Origin: SHZI01 sp963802215 | GTDB taxonomy: Bacteria; Pseudomonadota; Gammaproteobacteria; Steroidobacterales; GCA-2729495 | Reading direction: 5' to 3' | NCBI GenBank assembly: GCA_963802215.1 | Contig: CAWDHQ010000001.1 | Coordinates: 1,612,001-1,676,000 of the forward strand | DNA length: 64,000 nucleotides | Shown here: in pieces, positions 16,239-25,600 of the stretch | Position numbering within the stretch: position 1 is the stretch's first letter | How the letters are laid out: every line of letters starts with the position of its first letter | Made by a program: the position numbers and the translations under genes | The notes under the pieces: model-generated | What the model was told of the DNA's origin: nothing | The model's input: the letters and a program-made list of their open reading frames with translations, nothing else | The model's database searches: none

Positions 16239-18995
16239 GTGCTGGACCGCCTCGAATGGAACGTGATGGGCAACGAGGTTGCCCGCAAGGTCCTGTTGCA
16301 GGCCAACGGCGTCGAGGACGGGCCGTGGGCAACGCCTCTCGAGACCAGGGGCCGCAGTGCGCGGCTCTCGTTCTACCGGAAGCTGCGTCTGATCTGGATC
16401 AGGACTGCATTGGAGGGCAGGAGCCACGACGTGTTCTGCCTGTGGGACTACAAGGGCAAGGCGTTGGCCCTGGACGGGACGAGCACGCCGATTCACGACG
16501 CTAACGATTTCGAGCGCGTGGCGCTCACCGCGGAGACCGTCGCCGACTATGTCCGGCTCTTCTGTTTCGCGGTGCGCGGGGATGAGGGCGCGTTCACCCT
16601 GCTCGAGCCACGGGCGGAGACCTCCGGGAACAGCAGGCCCTTTCCGTTACCGGGGGCAAAGCCATCCGCCCGCCTGGCGCCGCAACTGCAACCCCTGATG
16701 GACAAGGGCCAGGATGCGGACGGCCGCTTCCTGGTTGGGGCCGTCCTCGGCTATTCCAGGGCCGTGTCGTCAGTCGTATTCGCCGTGGCCGCGAACGGCA
16801 TGATCGAGATGGTCTCCGACGAGCCCGTCGTGGGCTACCTGGCGACCACGCGACTTCCCGAGATCCCTGACCACTCCGGCGCGGGAGTTGTCGCGCGCTT
16901 CTGCGGGAAGCACAAGGCCGTCCACCGGGCGCCTGCGGCACCGCAGACGGCCGGCGCTCCTGTGCAGGCACCGCCTCCCGGCACCCGCAGGGCTCCGGCC
17001 GAGGCGCCCGCCACCCCGGCCGCCCGTCCCAGGCTCCCGCCGCTGCAGGTCATGGTGACGTTGCTGCTCGAGCGTGCCCTCGCGACCCGGGCCCACAACC
17101 GGCTGATCGACCAGTTCAACAGCACGATGGCGGGCCGCTCGGCGGTCGAGCAGTTCGCCGAGCTCGTGGTCACCTCCTCTCCGGTGACGGTTATCGAGAG
17201 CGACATACCCTTCGTCGAGGAGATCGTGGCCGCGATCGTCCAGGAAGTCGTGGGCAAGGAGCGCATGCCGACGGTTTCCGACAACGGTTCCGTGCCGGCA
17301 GGCCCCGGGATCGTGGTCCTCCGGGGCCCGGACCTGGACGGCTCGGAGCGCCTGTCCCACTCGATCGCCATGAGCGAGTCGGCCGTGCTGATCGGCTGCG
17401 AACGATTCACCGACCTGCCGGAGAACCTGCGTCGGCTGGAGGACGTCACGCTCCGCCTGCCGCGCCTCGACGCGGACCTGTTCGCGATGGCCTTCGCCCG
17501 GATCTTCGGCGCCCCGCTGCCCGCGAGGTGGCGCAAGGAAGGGACGGACTGGGTCCGGCACGTGCTGCACTCGGATTTCGAGCAGCCCGTCCGCCTGAAA
17601 CTGCCGCCCGCGGCGGCACTGGCCTACATGCGCGGCGAGGTCCTCGACCGCCTGCGGCTCGTCGACACGGACGACCGGCCCGGCTTGGACGAGCTGCATG
17701 GCCTCGGCGAGGCACGGGCCTTCGCGAAGGACCTGATCGCCGACATCGCCGCAGCCGTGAAGGGCCGGCTGCCCTGGTCCCAGGTCGACCGGGGAGCGCT
17801 GCTGGTCGGCGCGCCGGGCACCGGCAAGACCACCCTGGCCCGGGCGATCGCCAGGGATTGCGGCGTGAAGTTCGTTCAGGCCAGTGCCACGACCTGGAGC
17901 ACCGCCAACAACCTCGGCCCCACGATCCAGGCCGTCCGGTCCAGCTTCGCCGAGGCGCGGCGCTATGCGCCCGCCATCCTCTTCATCGACGAGATCGACA
18001 GCCTCGGCAACCGGGAGCGGCTTGGCGGCGATCCCAATGACCAGTGGTGGACCCAGATCATCAACACGGTGCTGGAACAGATGCAGGGGATCGACGAAGA
18101 GGCGCCGGTGTTCGTCATCGCAGCCACCAACTTCGAGGCCCGCGTTGATCCCGCGCTGAAGCGGGCAGGCCGGCTCGACCGCGTGATCAACATCCCTTAC
18201 CCGACGAGCGACGCGCTGGCGCGGATCTACGAGCAGTATCTCGGGCCGCACAAGCTGGCGCGGAACGTCGACGCCCGCGTCATCGGCCGGATGTCGTTCG
18301 GTCTGACGGGCGCCGACGTCGAGAGCATGGTCCGGGGCGCTGCGCGGCGGGCGAGAAAGGGCAACCGCCCGATCAGCCAGGCGGACCTCATCGCGGAACT
18401 GACCCGCAAGCCCCGTGATCCGGCCTCCGCCCCGCGCCTGTCGGCCGCCGAGATCGAGCGGATCGCGGTCCACGAAGCGGGGCACGCGCTGGCTCGTTGC
18501 CTGGGCCCGGGAAAGGGCCGGGACATCGCGTTCGTGTCCATCGTGCCCCGCTCGGACGGCACCCTGGGTTTCGTCGCCAGTGCCCCTCGCCAGCAGGTGC
18601 TGATGACCCGCCGGGAGTACCTGGATTTCATCGCGGTGCTGATGGCCGGCCGGGCTGCCGAGGAGCTTGCCTTCGGCCCGGACGGGATCACCGGGGGCGC
18701 GCGCAGCGACCTCGCGGTCGCCACGGGCATCGCGCTCTGCATGGTGCAGGAGTATGGCCTCGGCCCCGAGGACAGCCTGGTCGCCCTCAATCGCACGACG
18801 GACGATCACCTGAAGCAGGCGGATGCCATCCTGCGGGACGCCTACGTCAGCGTGACAGCCACGCTGAAGGCCCACCAGGGCACGCTGCGCCGGCTGGCCA
18901 GGGCGTTGCAGGCGCGCGAGGAACTGGCCGGCGCTGACGTACTGAAGGTCGTCATGGGACGGCCGAGAGGAAGCAGGAAACGGCAGTCAGCCTGA
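16239..18995 (+). CDS. Soluble FtsH-like AAA+ zinc protease with a novel N-terminal region
   Basis: This 918-residue protein starts at GTG 16239 after AGGAG. The C-terminal half is FtsH-like: Walker A GAPGTGKT at 524-531, Walker B ILFIDEID at 580-587, second region of homology 'NFEARVDPALKRAGRLDR', zinc motif HEAGH at 745-749, and third ligand Asp 824 in 'GARSDLAVAT'. It lacks the two N-terminal membrane segments of true FtsH, so it should be cytosolic. Residues 1-110 are an uncharacterised domain. A Pro/Ala-rich linker lies around 235-270. Residues ~270-480 look like a degenerate AAA domain without Walker A ('IVVLRGPDLDG...SESAVLIGCERFTDLPE'). The pore-loop position ('STANNLGPTIQAV') differs from the usual FVGVGAS. 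It probably unfolds and degrades proteins within the M48/papain cassette. Confidence 0.88.
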   Translation: MLDRLEWNVMGNEVARKVLLQANGVEDGPWATPLETRGRSARLSFYRKLRLIWIRTALEGRSHDVFCLWDYKGKALALDGTSTPIHDANDFERVALTAETVADYVRLFCFAVRGDEGAFTLLEPRAETSGNSRPFPLPGAKPSARLAPQLQPLMDKGQDADGRFLVGAVLGYSRAVSSVVFAVAANGMIEMVSDEPVVGYLATTRLPEIPDHSGAGVVARFCGKHKAVHRAPAAPQTAGAPVQAPPPGTRRAPAEAPATPAARPRLPPLQVMVTLLLERALATRAHNRLIDQFNSTMAGRSAVEQFAELVVTSSPVTVIESDIPFVEEIVAAIVQEVVGKERMPTVSDNGSVPAGPGIVVLRGPDLDGSERLSHSIAMSESAVLIGCERFTDLPENLRRLEDVTLRLPRLDADLFAMAFARIFGAPLPARWRKEGTDWVRHVLHSDFEQPVRLKLPPAAALAYMRGEVLDRLRLVDTDDRPGLDELHGLGEARAFAKDLIADIAAAVKGRLPWSQVDRGALLVGAPGTGKTTLARAIARDCGVKFVQASATTWSTANNLGPTIQAVRSSFAEARRYAPAILFIDEIDSLGNRERLGGDPNDQWWTQIINTVLEQMQGIDEEAPVFVIAATNFEARVDPALKRAGRLDRVINIPYPTSDALARIYEQYLGPHKLARNVDARVIGRMSFGLTGADVESMVRGAARRARKGNRPISQADLIAELTRKPRDPASAPRLSAAEIERIAVHEAGHALARCLGPGKGRDIAFVSIVPRSDGTLGFVASAPRQQVLMTRREYLDFIAVLMAGRAAEELAFGPDGITGGARSDLAVATGIALCMVQEYGLGPEDSLVALNRTTDDHLKQADAILRDAYVSVTATLKAHQGTLRRLARALQAREELAGADVLKVVMGRPRGSRKRQSA

Positions 18996-19005
18996 GGAGG
19001 TCCCG

Positions 19006-19665
19006 ATGGACAGGAACAGCGGATTCGGCAAGATTCTCCCGAACGACGTGAACCGCAGGATAAACCGGCTGCTCACGGGCGATGTACTCCTCTTCGCCGG
19101 CGAGGGCGTCAGCCGCGCCATCCAGGTCCTGACGGTGTCCCGCTGGTCCCACGTCGGCGTCGTCGTCAAGAGGGGCGGTCGCGCCTTCGTCTGGGAAGCC
19201 ACCCCGGACACGAGCTTCGACTGCGAGCTCTGCAGCAAGGCCCACGGGGGCGTACGGCTGGTTCCCCTAGAGCCGCGGCTGGCACGTTCCGGCAGGGTCG
19301 ACTGCCGCCAGCTGGTCGGGATCGACCGCCCAACGAGGAACAGGCTCCGCCAGCTCACGCGAGACGGGTTGTTCCAGGGCAAGCACTACCCGGACTACTA
19401 CGACCGGGAACTCGCGCTGGCCGTCGTGGACTGGGATCTGCCCGTGTTCCTGAACAGGGAAGATGACGAAAAGTTCTTCTGCAGCGAGCTGGTTGCCCGC
19501 GTCTACCAGTCCGTGGGCCTGTTCAGGCCTGATCCCATGTACCGCTCCAACGAATTCACGCCCAGGAGCTTCTCGGAGCAGAACGAGAAATTGCCCTGGA
19601 TCGATCCGCTCCCGCGGAAGCGACTCGCACCGCGCCTGGGGCCGCAGTTCACACTGAAGGAATGA
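19006..19665 (+). CDS. YiiX-like NlpC/P60-fold (permuted papain-like) enzyme
   Basis: This 219-residue cytosolic protein starts at ATG 19006 with an excellent AGGAGG site, 11 bp after the FtsH-like gene. The arrangement is circularly permuted papain-like. The catalytic His comes first (His 49 in 'VLTVSRWSHVGVVV'), preceded by 'LLTGDVLLFAG'. The catalytic Cys comes later (Cys 159 in 'KFFCSELVARVYQSVG'). YiiX/YebB-type enzymes hydrolyse amide or lipid acyl bonds, so peptidase, amidase and acyltransferase are all possible. It ends the four-gene cassette, 9 bp from the convergent PLD gene. Confidence 0.82.
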   Translation: MDRNSGFGKILPNDVNRRINRLLTGDVLLFAGEGVSRAIQVLTVSRWSHVGVVVKRGGRAFVWEATPDTSFDCELCSKAHGGVRLVPLEPRLARSGRVDCRQLVGIDRPTRNRLRQLTRDGLFQGKHYPDYYDRELALAVVDWDLPVFLNREDDEKFFCSELVARVYQSVGLFRPDPMYRSNEFTPRSFSEQNEKLPWIDPLPRKRLAPRLGPQFTLKE

Positions 19666-19674
19666 GCGACCGGT

Positions 19675-21321
19675 TCACTGTTGCTGGGCGGGGCGCACCA
19701 GGGGTGGCCGCCGCAGGTCCCACAGCCACGGCAGAAGTCGCAGCAGATTGCACAGGCGCCGCCAGGGTAGATACTGCCGCTGCACGTGCGGCCCAAGATG
19801 GTGTTCGGGGCCACGCTCCGGCGTGAGCCGCCCGTCGGTCAGTCGGGGCAGGCCATCCGGATCCCACCGGATCCGGTACTCCTCGACGTCGGCCCGCTGG
19901 TCCCCCGCGGCCCCCCCCAGGCCAAAGTCGGCCATGAATGCATCCCGTGCGGAACGGGTGAATTCCCGCGACCACACCACCGCTCCCACCTCGCCATTCA
20001 CGAAGCCGCTGAGGAAGTCCATGTTGTAGGTGCTGACCAGGGTGACCTCGTCGTCGAAGGTGGCAACCTTGGCATGGAGCCGCGCCTGCCCGGTCGTGAC
20101 GAAGATCCGGGCCGTGGGCACCCGCGCGAGGATGTACATCCAGTCTTCCAGGAAGAAGCCCTGCGTAACGGGGCTGTCCGTGGAGATCCAGCTGTTGGTG
20201 CCGATCCAGACCTGCACACCGCGCCGGGCGGCGGCCTCCAGGGTCGCGAGCATCTCCTCGGTCAGTACCACATAGGGGTTCTCGATCATGACGTTGCTTT
20301 GGGCGCCATTCACCAGGCCCACGAGCGTGGCCGCGAACCGGTTGACCCGGCCGCCACTGCGGGCAGTCTGGTCGATGATCTTGACGCAACAGTCATGGCA
20401 CGGGACGACGCCGTCCCGTGCCTCACGCCAGCCGCGTGCGCTGCCCCAGAGCTCCGGGTAGCCGGCCAGTTCGAGGGCCAGGACCGCGAGGTGCCCGAGC
20501 TCCTGCCGGCTGGCGGCGCGATCGATTCCCTCGGACGGCAGCCTGTCCCGAACTCGATCAACGAGATCGCGAGCCACCTCCTCGCGATGCACGGCGTCGG
20601 CCCTGCGCCGATTCTTCTCGTCCTCGCCCAGGGGCCCGCCTTCAAGGACGATGTCCATCAGGCAGTATGCGCCGATCAGTTCGAGGTCCCGTCGAACGTG
20701 ATTGCGGACATCGCGTCTCACTGTTGCGACGACGGAACTCTTCCTGAATTCGGCTTCGAACGCCGCGGTAAGCGCCCCTGCCGCACCCTCGCCCGCCAGC
20801 TCGGTGTCAGTGTCCCGCCATGCACCCGGCATGTCGCGGGGATCCACGAAGTAATCACGGCTGATGTTGCGCCCGCCGGTAATGGAATGTGCACCGTCCG
20901 CCACGAGCACCTTGTCATGGTTGGACGCCAGCACGCTCAGGGAGAACGGCTTGAAGAGCCGCTGCCAGCTGGGGTGGTAGATGCCCACGCGCGCGCCGTG
21001 CTGGACGAGCTCCTGCAAGGAGTCCTTGCCCTGGCCGAGATGCGCCTTGAATCCCTTGCGGCCGGACGGATCGGCCATGGCGTCGATCATCAGGCGCACC
21101 GCGACGCCCGACTTCTGCTTCTTCAGCAGGTAGCCCAGGAAGGCAAAGCCGAATGCATCCCGCTCGAGCAGGAAGTAAACCGCGTCCAGGGTCCGGGTGG
21201 CATCGCCGAGCAGCGCCCAGCGGGCGTTCCACGCCTCCACGTTACCGACCAGCAGCCGGGCAGTTCCGGCCTCACTGCCCAGGGTCGGAATCTGGTCGAA
21301 TGCGGACCAAAGTGAGGCCAT
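19675..21321 (-). CDS. Phospholipase D-like protein with two HKD motifs
   Basis: This 548-residue protein has two PLD active-site motifs: 'ASNHDKVLVADGAHSITGGRN' (H135, K137, with GGRN) and 'ARLHAKVATFDDEVTLVSTYNMD' in the C-terminal third. Nothing looks like a signal peptide and the protein appears cytosolic. A spacer of over 250 residues separates the motifs, including a Cys-rich patch (VPCHDCCVKII) and 'SNVMIENPYVVLTEEML' typical of cardiolipin-synthase-like enzymes. It could be a phospholipid phosphodiesterase, a cardiolipin synthase-type enzyme or a nuclease. The tail is Arg/Leu/Trp-rich. It is convergent with the YiiX-like gene, so it is not in that operon, but it may be functionally linked. 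Confidence 0.85.
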   Translation of the reverse strand: MASLWSAFDQIPTLGSEAGTARLLVGNVEAWNARWALLGDATRTLDAVYFLLERDAFGFAFLGYLLKKQKSGVAVRLMIDAMADPSGRKGFKAHLGQGKDSLQELVQHGARVGIYHPSWQRLFKPFSLSVLASNHDKVLVADGAHSITGGRNISRDYFVDPRDMPGAWRDTDTELAGEGAAGALTAAFEAEFRKSSVVATVRRDVRNHVRRDLELIGAYCLMDIVLEGGPLGEDEKNRRRADAVHREEVARDLVDRVRDRLPSEGIDRAASRQELGHLAVLALELAGYPELWGSARGWREARDGVVPCHDCCVKIIDQTARSGGRVNRFAATLVGLVNGAQSNVMIENPYVVLTEEMLATLEAAARRGVQVWIGTNSWISTDSPVTQGFFLEDWMYILARVPTARIFVTTGQARLHAKVATFDDEVTLVSTYNMDFLSGFVNGEVGAVVWSREFTRSARDAFMADFGLGGAAGDQRADVEEYRIRWDPDGLPRLTDGRLTPERGPEHHLGPHVQRQYLPWRRLCNLLRLLPWLWDLRRPPLVRPAQQQ

Positions 21322-21557
21322 CAGTCGTCAGGATACTCCGGCCACCTCGGCACCGGCCATCACCCGAATGGATGATGTCCCGGCAACCAGGACCTGCGAA
21401 TCTTGCCGTTTACTGGTCGGGGCGGCGCCGCGCCGGCGCCCGGCTGGCATCGCCCGGTTCCCCTGTCCTAGACTAGACCCTTCAGACGACAAGCCAAAGA
21501 CCGGCATCGCGGGACCCCCTGCGCAAGCCTGGCCCAACGACCCGATGAGGTGACTCA

Positions 21558-22277
21558 ATGATGACCTCGCTCCACAGCCAAAGGCATCGCGTTCCTGGCC
21601 TGGCTGCCCTGGTGGTGGCAGCAGGACTCGGCACATCGTCGCTTGCGCAGACGCCGGCTCTCGCATCCAAGTCGGTCAATGAATACGTCGATGCGGACGA
21701 GCGCATCAGTGGCAGTGCCGTCGTCGGCATTGCCTTCATCGGCGCCGGTGACAAGGTCGATGGCGGGCCCTTGTTCGCCTTTTTTGATTCCCCACCCCAG
21801 GGCGACCTCAGTCTCAGGTTCAACGGAATAGATGGACGGTACCGCTTCCAGGCGACTTATGACTCCACTTCCCTGAGATCGGGGTCACGCACCGTAATTC
21901 CCCTCGAACTCAGCAAGCTGGAGCATAGAAAGCTGCTCGGCCAGTACGAGACGACACAAGGGGCCGTGCTTCTGACCGATGCTGACGGGAAGAACTTCCC
22001 CCTGCGCTGGGGAAAAGCGGATCAGGCGACAGCCGATGCCGTGCGGGTCTACCTGAACTCCGAGCGGGCGGAGGCCTTCTTCTTCTCGCAGACGCCGACC
22101 GGCCGCAAGATGGTGTTGTGCGAGACGCCGCAGGGACCGCCGCCCTTCAAGTTCAACCGCATCTGTGACGTGCCCGCCGCCCAGTTTGCGGCCGGCCCGG
22201 TCGAGATCCAGCGGCGCATCGGCAACCGGCGGCTCGATCCCATTCGGGTCGAGCTGGCCGTGGGCGGCGCAAAGTAG
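21558..22277 (+). CDS. Exported protein of unknown function
   Basis: This 239-residue protein has an N-terminal export signal (MMTSLHSQRHRVPGLAALVV, cleaved near SLAQT), so it should be periplasmic. The mature region is beta-rich ('PLFAFFDSPPQGDLSLRFNG', 'YRFQATYDSTSLRSGSRTVIPLEL') with one cysteine pair ('LCETPQG' and 'ICDVPAAQ') that could form a disulfide. It is the first of three plus-strand genes ending in a trypsin-like protease, with small gaps or overlaps, so it may be a substrate, inhibitor or sensor for that protease. I did not recognise a family. Confidence 0.65.
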   Translation: MMTSLHSQRHRVPGLAALVVAAGLGTSSLAQTPALASKSVNEYVDADERISGSAVVGIAFIGAGDKVDGGPLFAFFDSPPQGDLSLRFNGIDGRYRFQATYDSTSLRSGSRTVIPLELSKLEHRKLLGQYETTQGAVLLTDADGKNFPLRWGKADQATADAVRVYLNSERAEAFFFSQTPTGRKMVLCETPQGPPPFKFNRICDVPAAQFAAGPVEIQRRIGNRRLDPIRVELAVGGAK

Positions 22278-22293
22278 CTGGCCTGCTGGCCGA

Positions 22294-23517
22294 ATGATGA
22301 CGTCCGGATCCCACAGCCGGCCCGCGGACGACGCGGCAGCCTCCGACGGCGACCGTCCCCTGGGCTTACGGTTCACCGCACTGTGGTCCGTCGGTTTCTT
22401 TTTTTTCAGCCTCCTGGTTACCGGCTCCTTTGGCACGCTCGCTGACCTGTTAAGGATCTCGTCCGAAGACCTGATCATCGCGACGTACACCATGCAGGCC
22501 GATACGGAATCCCTGTCGTTCGAACCCGTGGCGTCGGACGCCAGGGACGCCGCGTCGTCGCTGGAAGCAACCAGCTGGGTAGTGCCGCCGGGGACCTTCA
22601 CCTACGTTCCGGACGGAGATACCGGCTGCGCCCTGGAATCCGCATCGGATGAAGGCTTCTGCCAGCTGGTGTCCGTGGAAGAGACCCTGCTGACGGTGCT
22701 CGGGGCAAAGGTGAGACTGGACACAACGGCGCGCGGCCTGACGATTACGGTGACGCCCTCCGGACAGGGCGAATTCTCCGCGGAATTGCGCGACAGCCAG
22801 GACATCGTCGCCTTGACCCGCGGCCTGCTGAGTTTCGAATCGCGCGACCGGAACATGACCATGCGCCTGCCCCTCATCCTGTCGCAGGCCACCGTGGGAG
22901 CACCCCTATACGAGAACGTGTCGGTGTCCGCCGACGGGGCAGACACGGCCCAACCGATGCTCCTGGCGGGCAGTTACGCGGTAGTGGCCGGCATTGGCAG
23001 CAGTGAGGGCCGGGACTCCTATGCCGTCACGCAGGGGTCGCTCGGTCCGGGTGACGTCCTGACCATGGAGCGAAGTTGCCTCGGGCTGGCCGCCGGGAAG
23101 GCCGCGGGCGATCGTCGGCCGACCGAGCAGGAAGGCGCGATCCTCGGTGTCGCCTCGGTCGAGGCGCCGGAAGGCAGTCCCAGGGCGGTCATTCGCGTCA
23201 ACCTGAATGCCTGCGTGCCGGTCGGCGGCGAGTCGCCGAGGATCGGGCTGCGGCGCTTCGGCAGCACGGCACCCACCACCGTCCATGTGCCCTCGCGCTG
23301 GGTGGTCATCGGGGGCTGGCCGCAGTGGAGCTCGTTCTGGTTGACGTTGGGGGGACTGCTGGGGTTGTTCGCCGCCCTGCTGACCATCGCAGGGACTTCC
23401 CTGCCCCGGTGGCGCCGTGGCGATGTAGCGGGAACTCCGGCGGAAGCGGCACCCCTGGCGACCGCCGCCCAGGAACCGCCGCCGATGCAGAATTCACCAG
23501 CGGAGCAGAAGCAATGA
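22294..23517 (+). CDS. Bitopic membrane protein with a large periplasmic domain
   Basis: This 407-residue protein starts at tandem ATGs at 22294/22297; the open frame begins upstream but reads inside the preceding gene. A first hydrophobic segment 'FTALWSVGFFFFSLLVTGSF' lies near residue 30 and a second, 'FWLTLGGLLGLFAALLTIAG', lies near residue 355. The intervening ~300 residues are predicted to face the periplasm, with a cytosolic Pro/Ala/Gln-rich tail. It overlaps the protease gene by 4 bp (ATGA), which implies coupling. The architecture suggests a membrane-anchored sensor or scaffold. No known domain was recognised. Confidence 0.7.
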   Translation: MMTSGSHSRPADDAAASDGDRPLGLRFTALWSVGFFFFSLLVTGSFGTLADLLRISSEDLIIATYTMQADTESLSFEPVASDARDAASSLEATSWVVPPGTFTYVPDGDTGCALESASDEGFCQLVSVEETLLTVLGAKVRLDTTARGLTITVTPSGQGEFSAELRDSQDIVALTRGLLSFESRDRNMTMRLPLILSQATVGAPLYENVSVSADGADTAQPMLLAGSYAVVAGIGSSEGRDSYAVTQGSLGPGDVLTMERSCLGLAAGKAAGDRRPTEQEGAILGVASVEAPEGSPRAVIRVNLNACVPVGGESPRIGLRRFGSTAPTTVHVPSRWVVIGGWPQWSSFWLTLGGLLGLFAALLTIAGTSLPRWRRGDVAGTPAEAAPLATAAQEPPPMQNSPAEQKQ

Positions 23518-24674
23518 AAAGGACCCTCTTCAGCCTGGTTGCTGCGCTGGCCCTGACCAGTGCGCTGGCCTCCCCGGTCCACGTGAAGGTCGACCAGGGC
23601 GGTGGGACGGAGTACGGGGCGGGATACAGCGTCAGCAACGGGACCGACTGCTTCGTCATCACGCCGCACCACGTCGTGGCGACGGCGCAGAAGGACGAGA
23701 TCACCGTGACGGACAGTCAGGGGCATCAGTCCCGGGCGAATGTATTCAAGGAGTCCCCCCAGGACGACATGGCGCTGCTGAAGGTCAACACACCGGGCGC
23801 GATCGAGTGCCCGGAGGACTGGCCGGACGGGACGGCTGCCGTCCAGGCGGCCAAGGGAGCCAAGTGGCTGACGGCCCGGAAGGTTGATAGCGGTGGCCGC
23901 CTGCAGCAGAGCCGCTGGTTCGCCTCGAGCACTTCGGCCGATGAGCTCGTGCTCGAGCCCTACGGCGACAAGGACAAGCTGCAGAAGGGCGATAGTGGCA
24001 GCAGCGTCTATGCGGAGGACACCCTGGTTGGCATGGTCGTCGAGGCGGGCACGGGTGAGGGGACCGTCAACGTGGTCACCCAGGCCCGGATCTTTGCCCT
24101 CTTCAATGCGGAGGTCGCGCCCAGCGAGAGGCTTGTGGCGCTGCTCCAGCCCATCCTCTATCGGAACCAGGAGAACCCCTACGCGACCATCGCCGCGCGG
24201 GAGTTCATTGGCAGCCGAACGCCCCTCGCGTTGCAGGAGATCGCGCTGGATCCGCGCCGGGGCGCGATGACTTCCCTCCCCCAGGCGAGTGAGGTCCCCG
24301 AAGGCATCGACTACGTCGTCCTCGGCAGCCTGGTGGAGATCAACACGAGCCGCGAGGCGAACAAGAACTACAAGCCACCGAAGCCGAATGAGGACAAGGG
24401 CAGCTTTGGCTCGCAACTGCTGAAGTCCATGGGCAGTGCCCTGAAGGGCAAGAACGAGGATGCCCCCTACTACGTGACCTACAACATCGACGTGGATCTC
24501 CAGGTGCTCGACGTGCGGAAGAACAGTTCAGCCCGCAACCTGGAGCGGCGCGCCCTCCGGTTCCCGCAACGTCCCGCGGACGATGCGCGCGAGATGGAGA
24601 AGTCCGCGGTGCAACAGGCCGTGGCCCAGGCCCTGGACCTGACCTTCCGGAAGTACGGGCTGCCGCTGAAGTAA
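23514..24674 (+). CDS. Trypsin-like (S1 fold) serine protease, exported
   Basis: This 386-residue protein has a signal peptide (MKRTLFSLVAALALTSALAS). The catalytic triad of the S1 fold is present: His in 'CFVITPHHVVATAQ' (about 53), Asp in 'SPQDDMALLKV' (about 85), and Ser in 'KLQKGDSGSSVY' (about 161, GDSGS). The C-terminal ~170 residues after the protease domain are extra. They include a Lys/Asn-rich linker ('NKNYKPPKPNEDKGSFGS') and a second domain ('YYVTYNIDVDLQVLDVRKNSSARNLERRAL'), with no PDZ domain seen. It acts in the periplasm. It overlaps the preceding membrane protein gene and completes the three-gene unit. Confidence 0.85.
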   Translation: MKRTLFSLVAALALTSALASPVHVKVDQGGGTEYGAGYSVSNGTDCFVITPHHVVATAQKDEITVTDSQGHQSRANVFKESPQDDMALLKVNTPGAIECPEDWPDGTAAVQAAKGAKWLTARKVDSGGRLQQSRWFASSTSADELVLEPYGDKDKLQKGDSGSSVYAEDTLVGMVVEAGTGEGTVNVVTQARIFALFNAEVAPSERLVALLQPILYRNQENPYATIAAREFIGSRTPLALQEIALDPRRGAMTSLPQASEVPEGIDYVVLGSLVEINTSREANKNYKPPKPNEDKGSFGSQLLKSMGSALKGKNEDAPYYVTYNIDVDLQVLDVRKNSSARNLERRALRFPQRPADDAREMEKSAVQQAVAQALDLTFRKYGLPLK

Positions 24675-24763
24675 GCGGGTCGGCTTCCCTGTGTTCCCGG
24701 AGCCCGGACGGCCATGCACAATGGGCCAGCCCTGATAACCCCCCGACAAGAGGAGCAGGCACC

Positions 24764-25588
24764 ATGCCCACCATCGCCACCAAAGACGGCACGGAGATCT
24801 ACTATAAGGACTGGGGCACCGGACAACCGGTGGTGTTCAGCCACGGCTGGCCACTCAGCTCGGACGCCTGGGAGGCCCAGATGTTCCACCTGGCGTCCTA
24901 CGGCTTCCGCTGCATCGGCCACGACCGCCGCGGCCACGGGCGCTCCAGCCAGCCCTGGAACGGCAACGACATGGACACCTATGCGGACGACCTGGAGGAA
25001 CTCTTCACCCAGCTCGACCTCAAGAACGTGATCATGATCGGCCACTCCACCGGCGGCGGCGAGGTGGCCCGCTACATCGGCCGGCACGGCACCAAGCGCG
25101 TGGCGAAGGCCGTGCTGATGGGCGCGGTGCCGCCGATCATGCTGAAGACCGCGGCCTATCCCGGCGGGCTGCCCCTGTCGGTCTTCGACGGCTTCCGCGT
25201 GGCGTATCTCGCCGACCGCTCCCAGTTCTTCCTGGACGTGGCCAGCGGCCCCTTCTTCGGCTTCAACCGGCCGGGGGCGAAGGTGTCCCAGGGGCTGATC
25301 CAGTCCTGGTGGCGCCAGGGCATGCAGTCCGGCCACAAGAACGCCTACGACTGCATCAAGGCCTTCTCCGAAACCGACTTCACGGAGGACCTGAAGAAGA
25401 TCGACGTGCCGACGCTGATCGTGCACGGCGACGACGACCAGATTGTGCCCATCGCGGCGTCCGCGATGCTGTCAGCGAAGCTGGTGAAGGGCGCGACGCT
25501 GAAGGTCTACAAGGGCGGGTCCCACAGCCTGGGCGATACCAGCAAGGAGCAGCTGAACGCGGACCTGCTGGCCTTCGCGCGGAGCTGA
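24764..25588 (+). CDS. Alpha/beta hydrolase, non-heme chloroperoxidase-like
   Basis: This 274-residue cytosolic enzyme closely resembles the arylesterase/non-heme haloperoxidase group. Features include the oxyanion region 'VVFSHGWPLSSDAW', nucleophile Ser 95 in 'MIGHSTGGGEVARY', 'RCIGHDRRGHGRSSQPW', the acid Asp in 'LIVHGDDDQIVP', and the His in 'YKGGSHSLGDT'. Only a catalytic triad is present, so the halogenating activity of this family is likely a side reaction with peracids. The start at ATG 24764 has the upstream AGAGGAGCAGG. It is convergent with chrA, 12 bp apart. Confidence 0.93.
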   Translation: MPTIATKDGTEIYYKDWGTGQPVVFSHGWPLSSDAWEAQMFHLASYGFRCIGHDRRGHGRSSQPWNGNDMDTYADDLEELFTQLDLKNVIMIGHSTGGGEVARYIGRHGTKRVAKAVLMGAVPPIMLKTAAYPGGLPLSVFDGFRVAYLADRSQFFLDVASGPFFGFNRPGAKVSQGLIQSWWRQGMQSGHKNAYDCIKAFSETDFTEDLKKIDVPTLIVHGDDDQIVPIAASAMLSAKLVKGATLKVYKGGSHSLGDTSKEQLNADLLAFARS

Positions 25589-25600
25589 CCGGTCAGCGGG

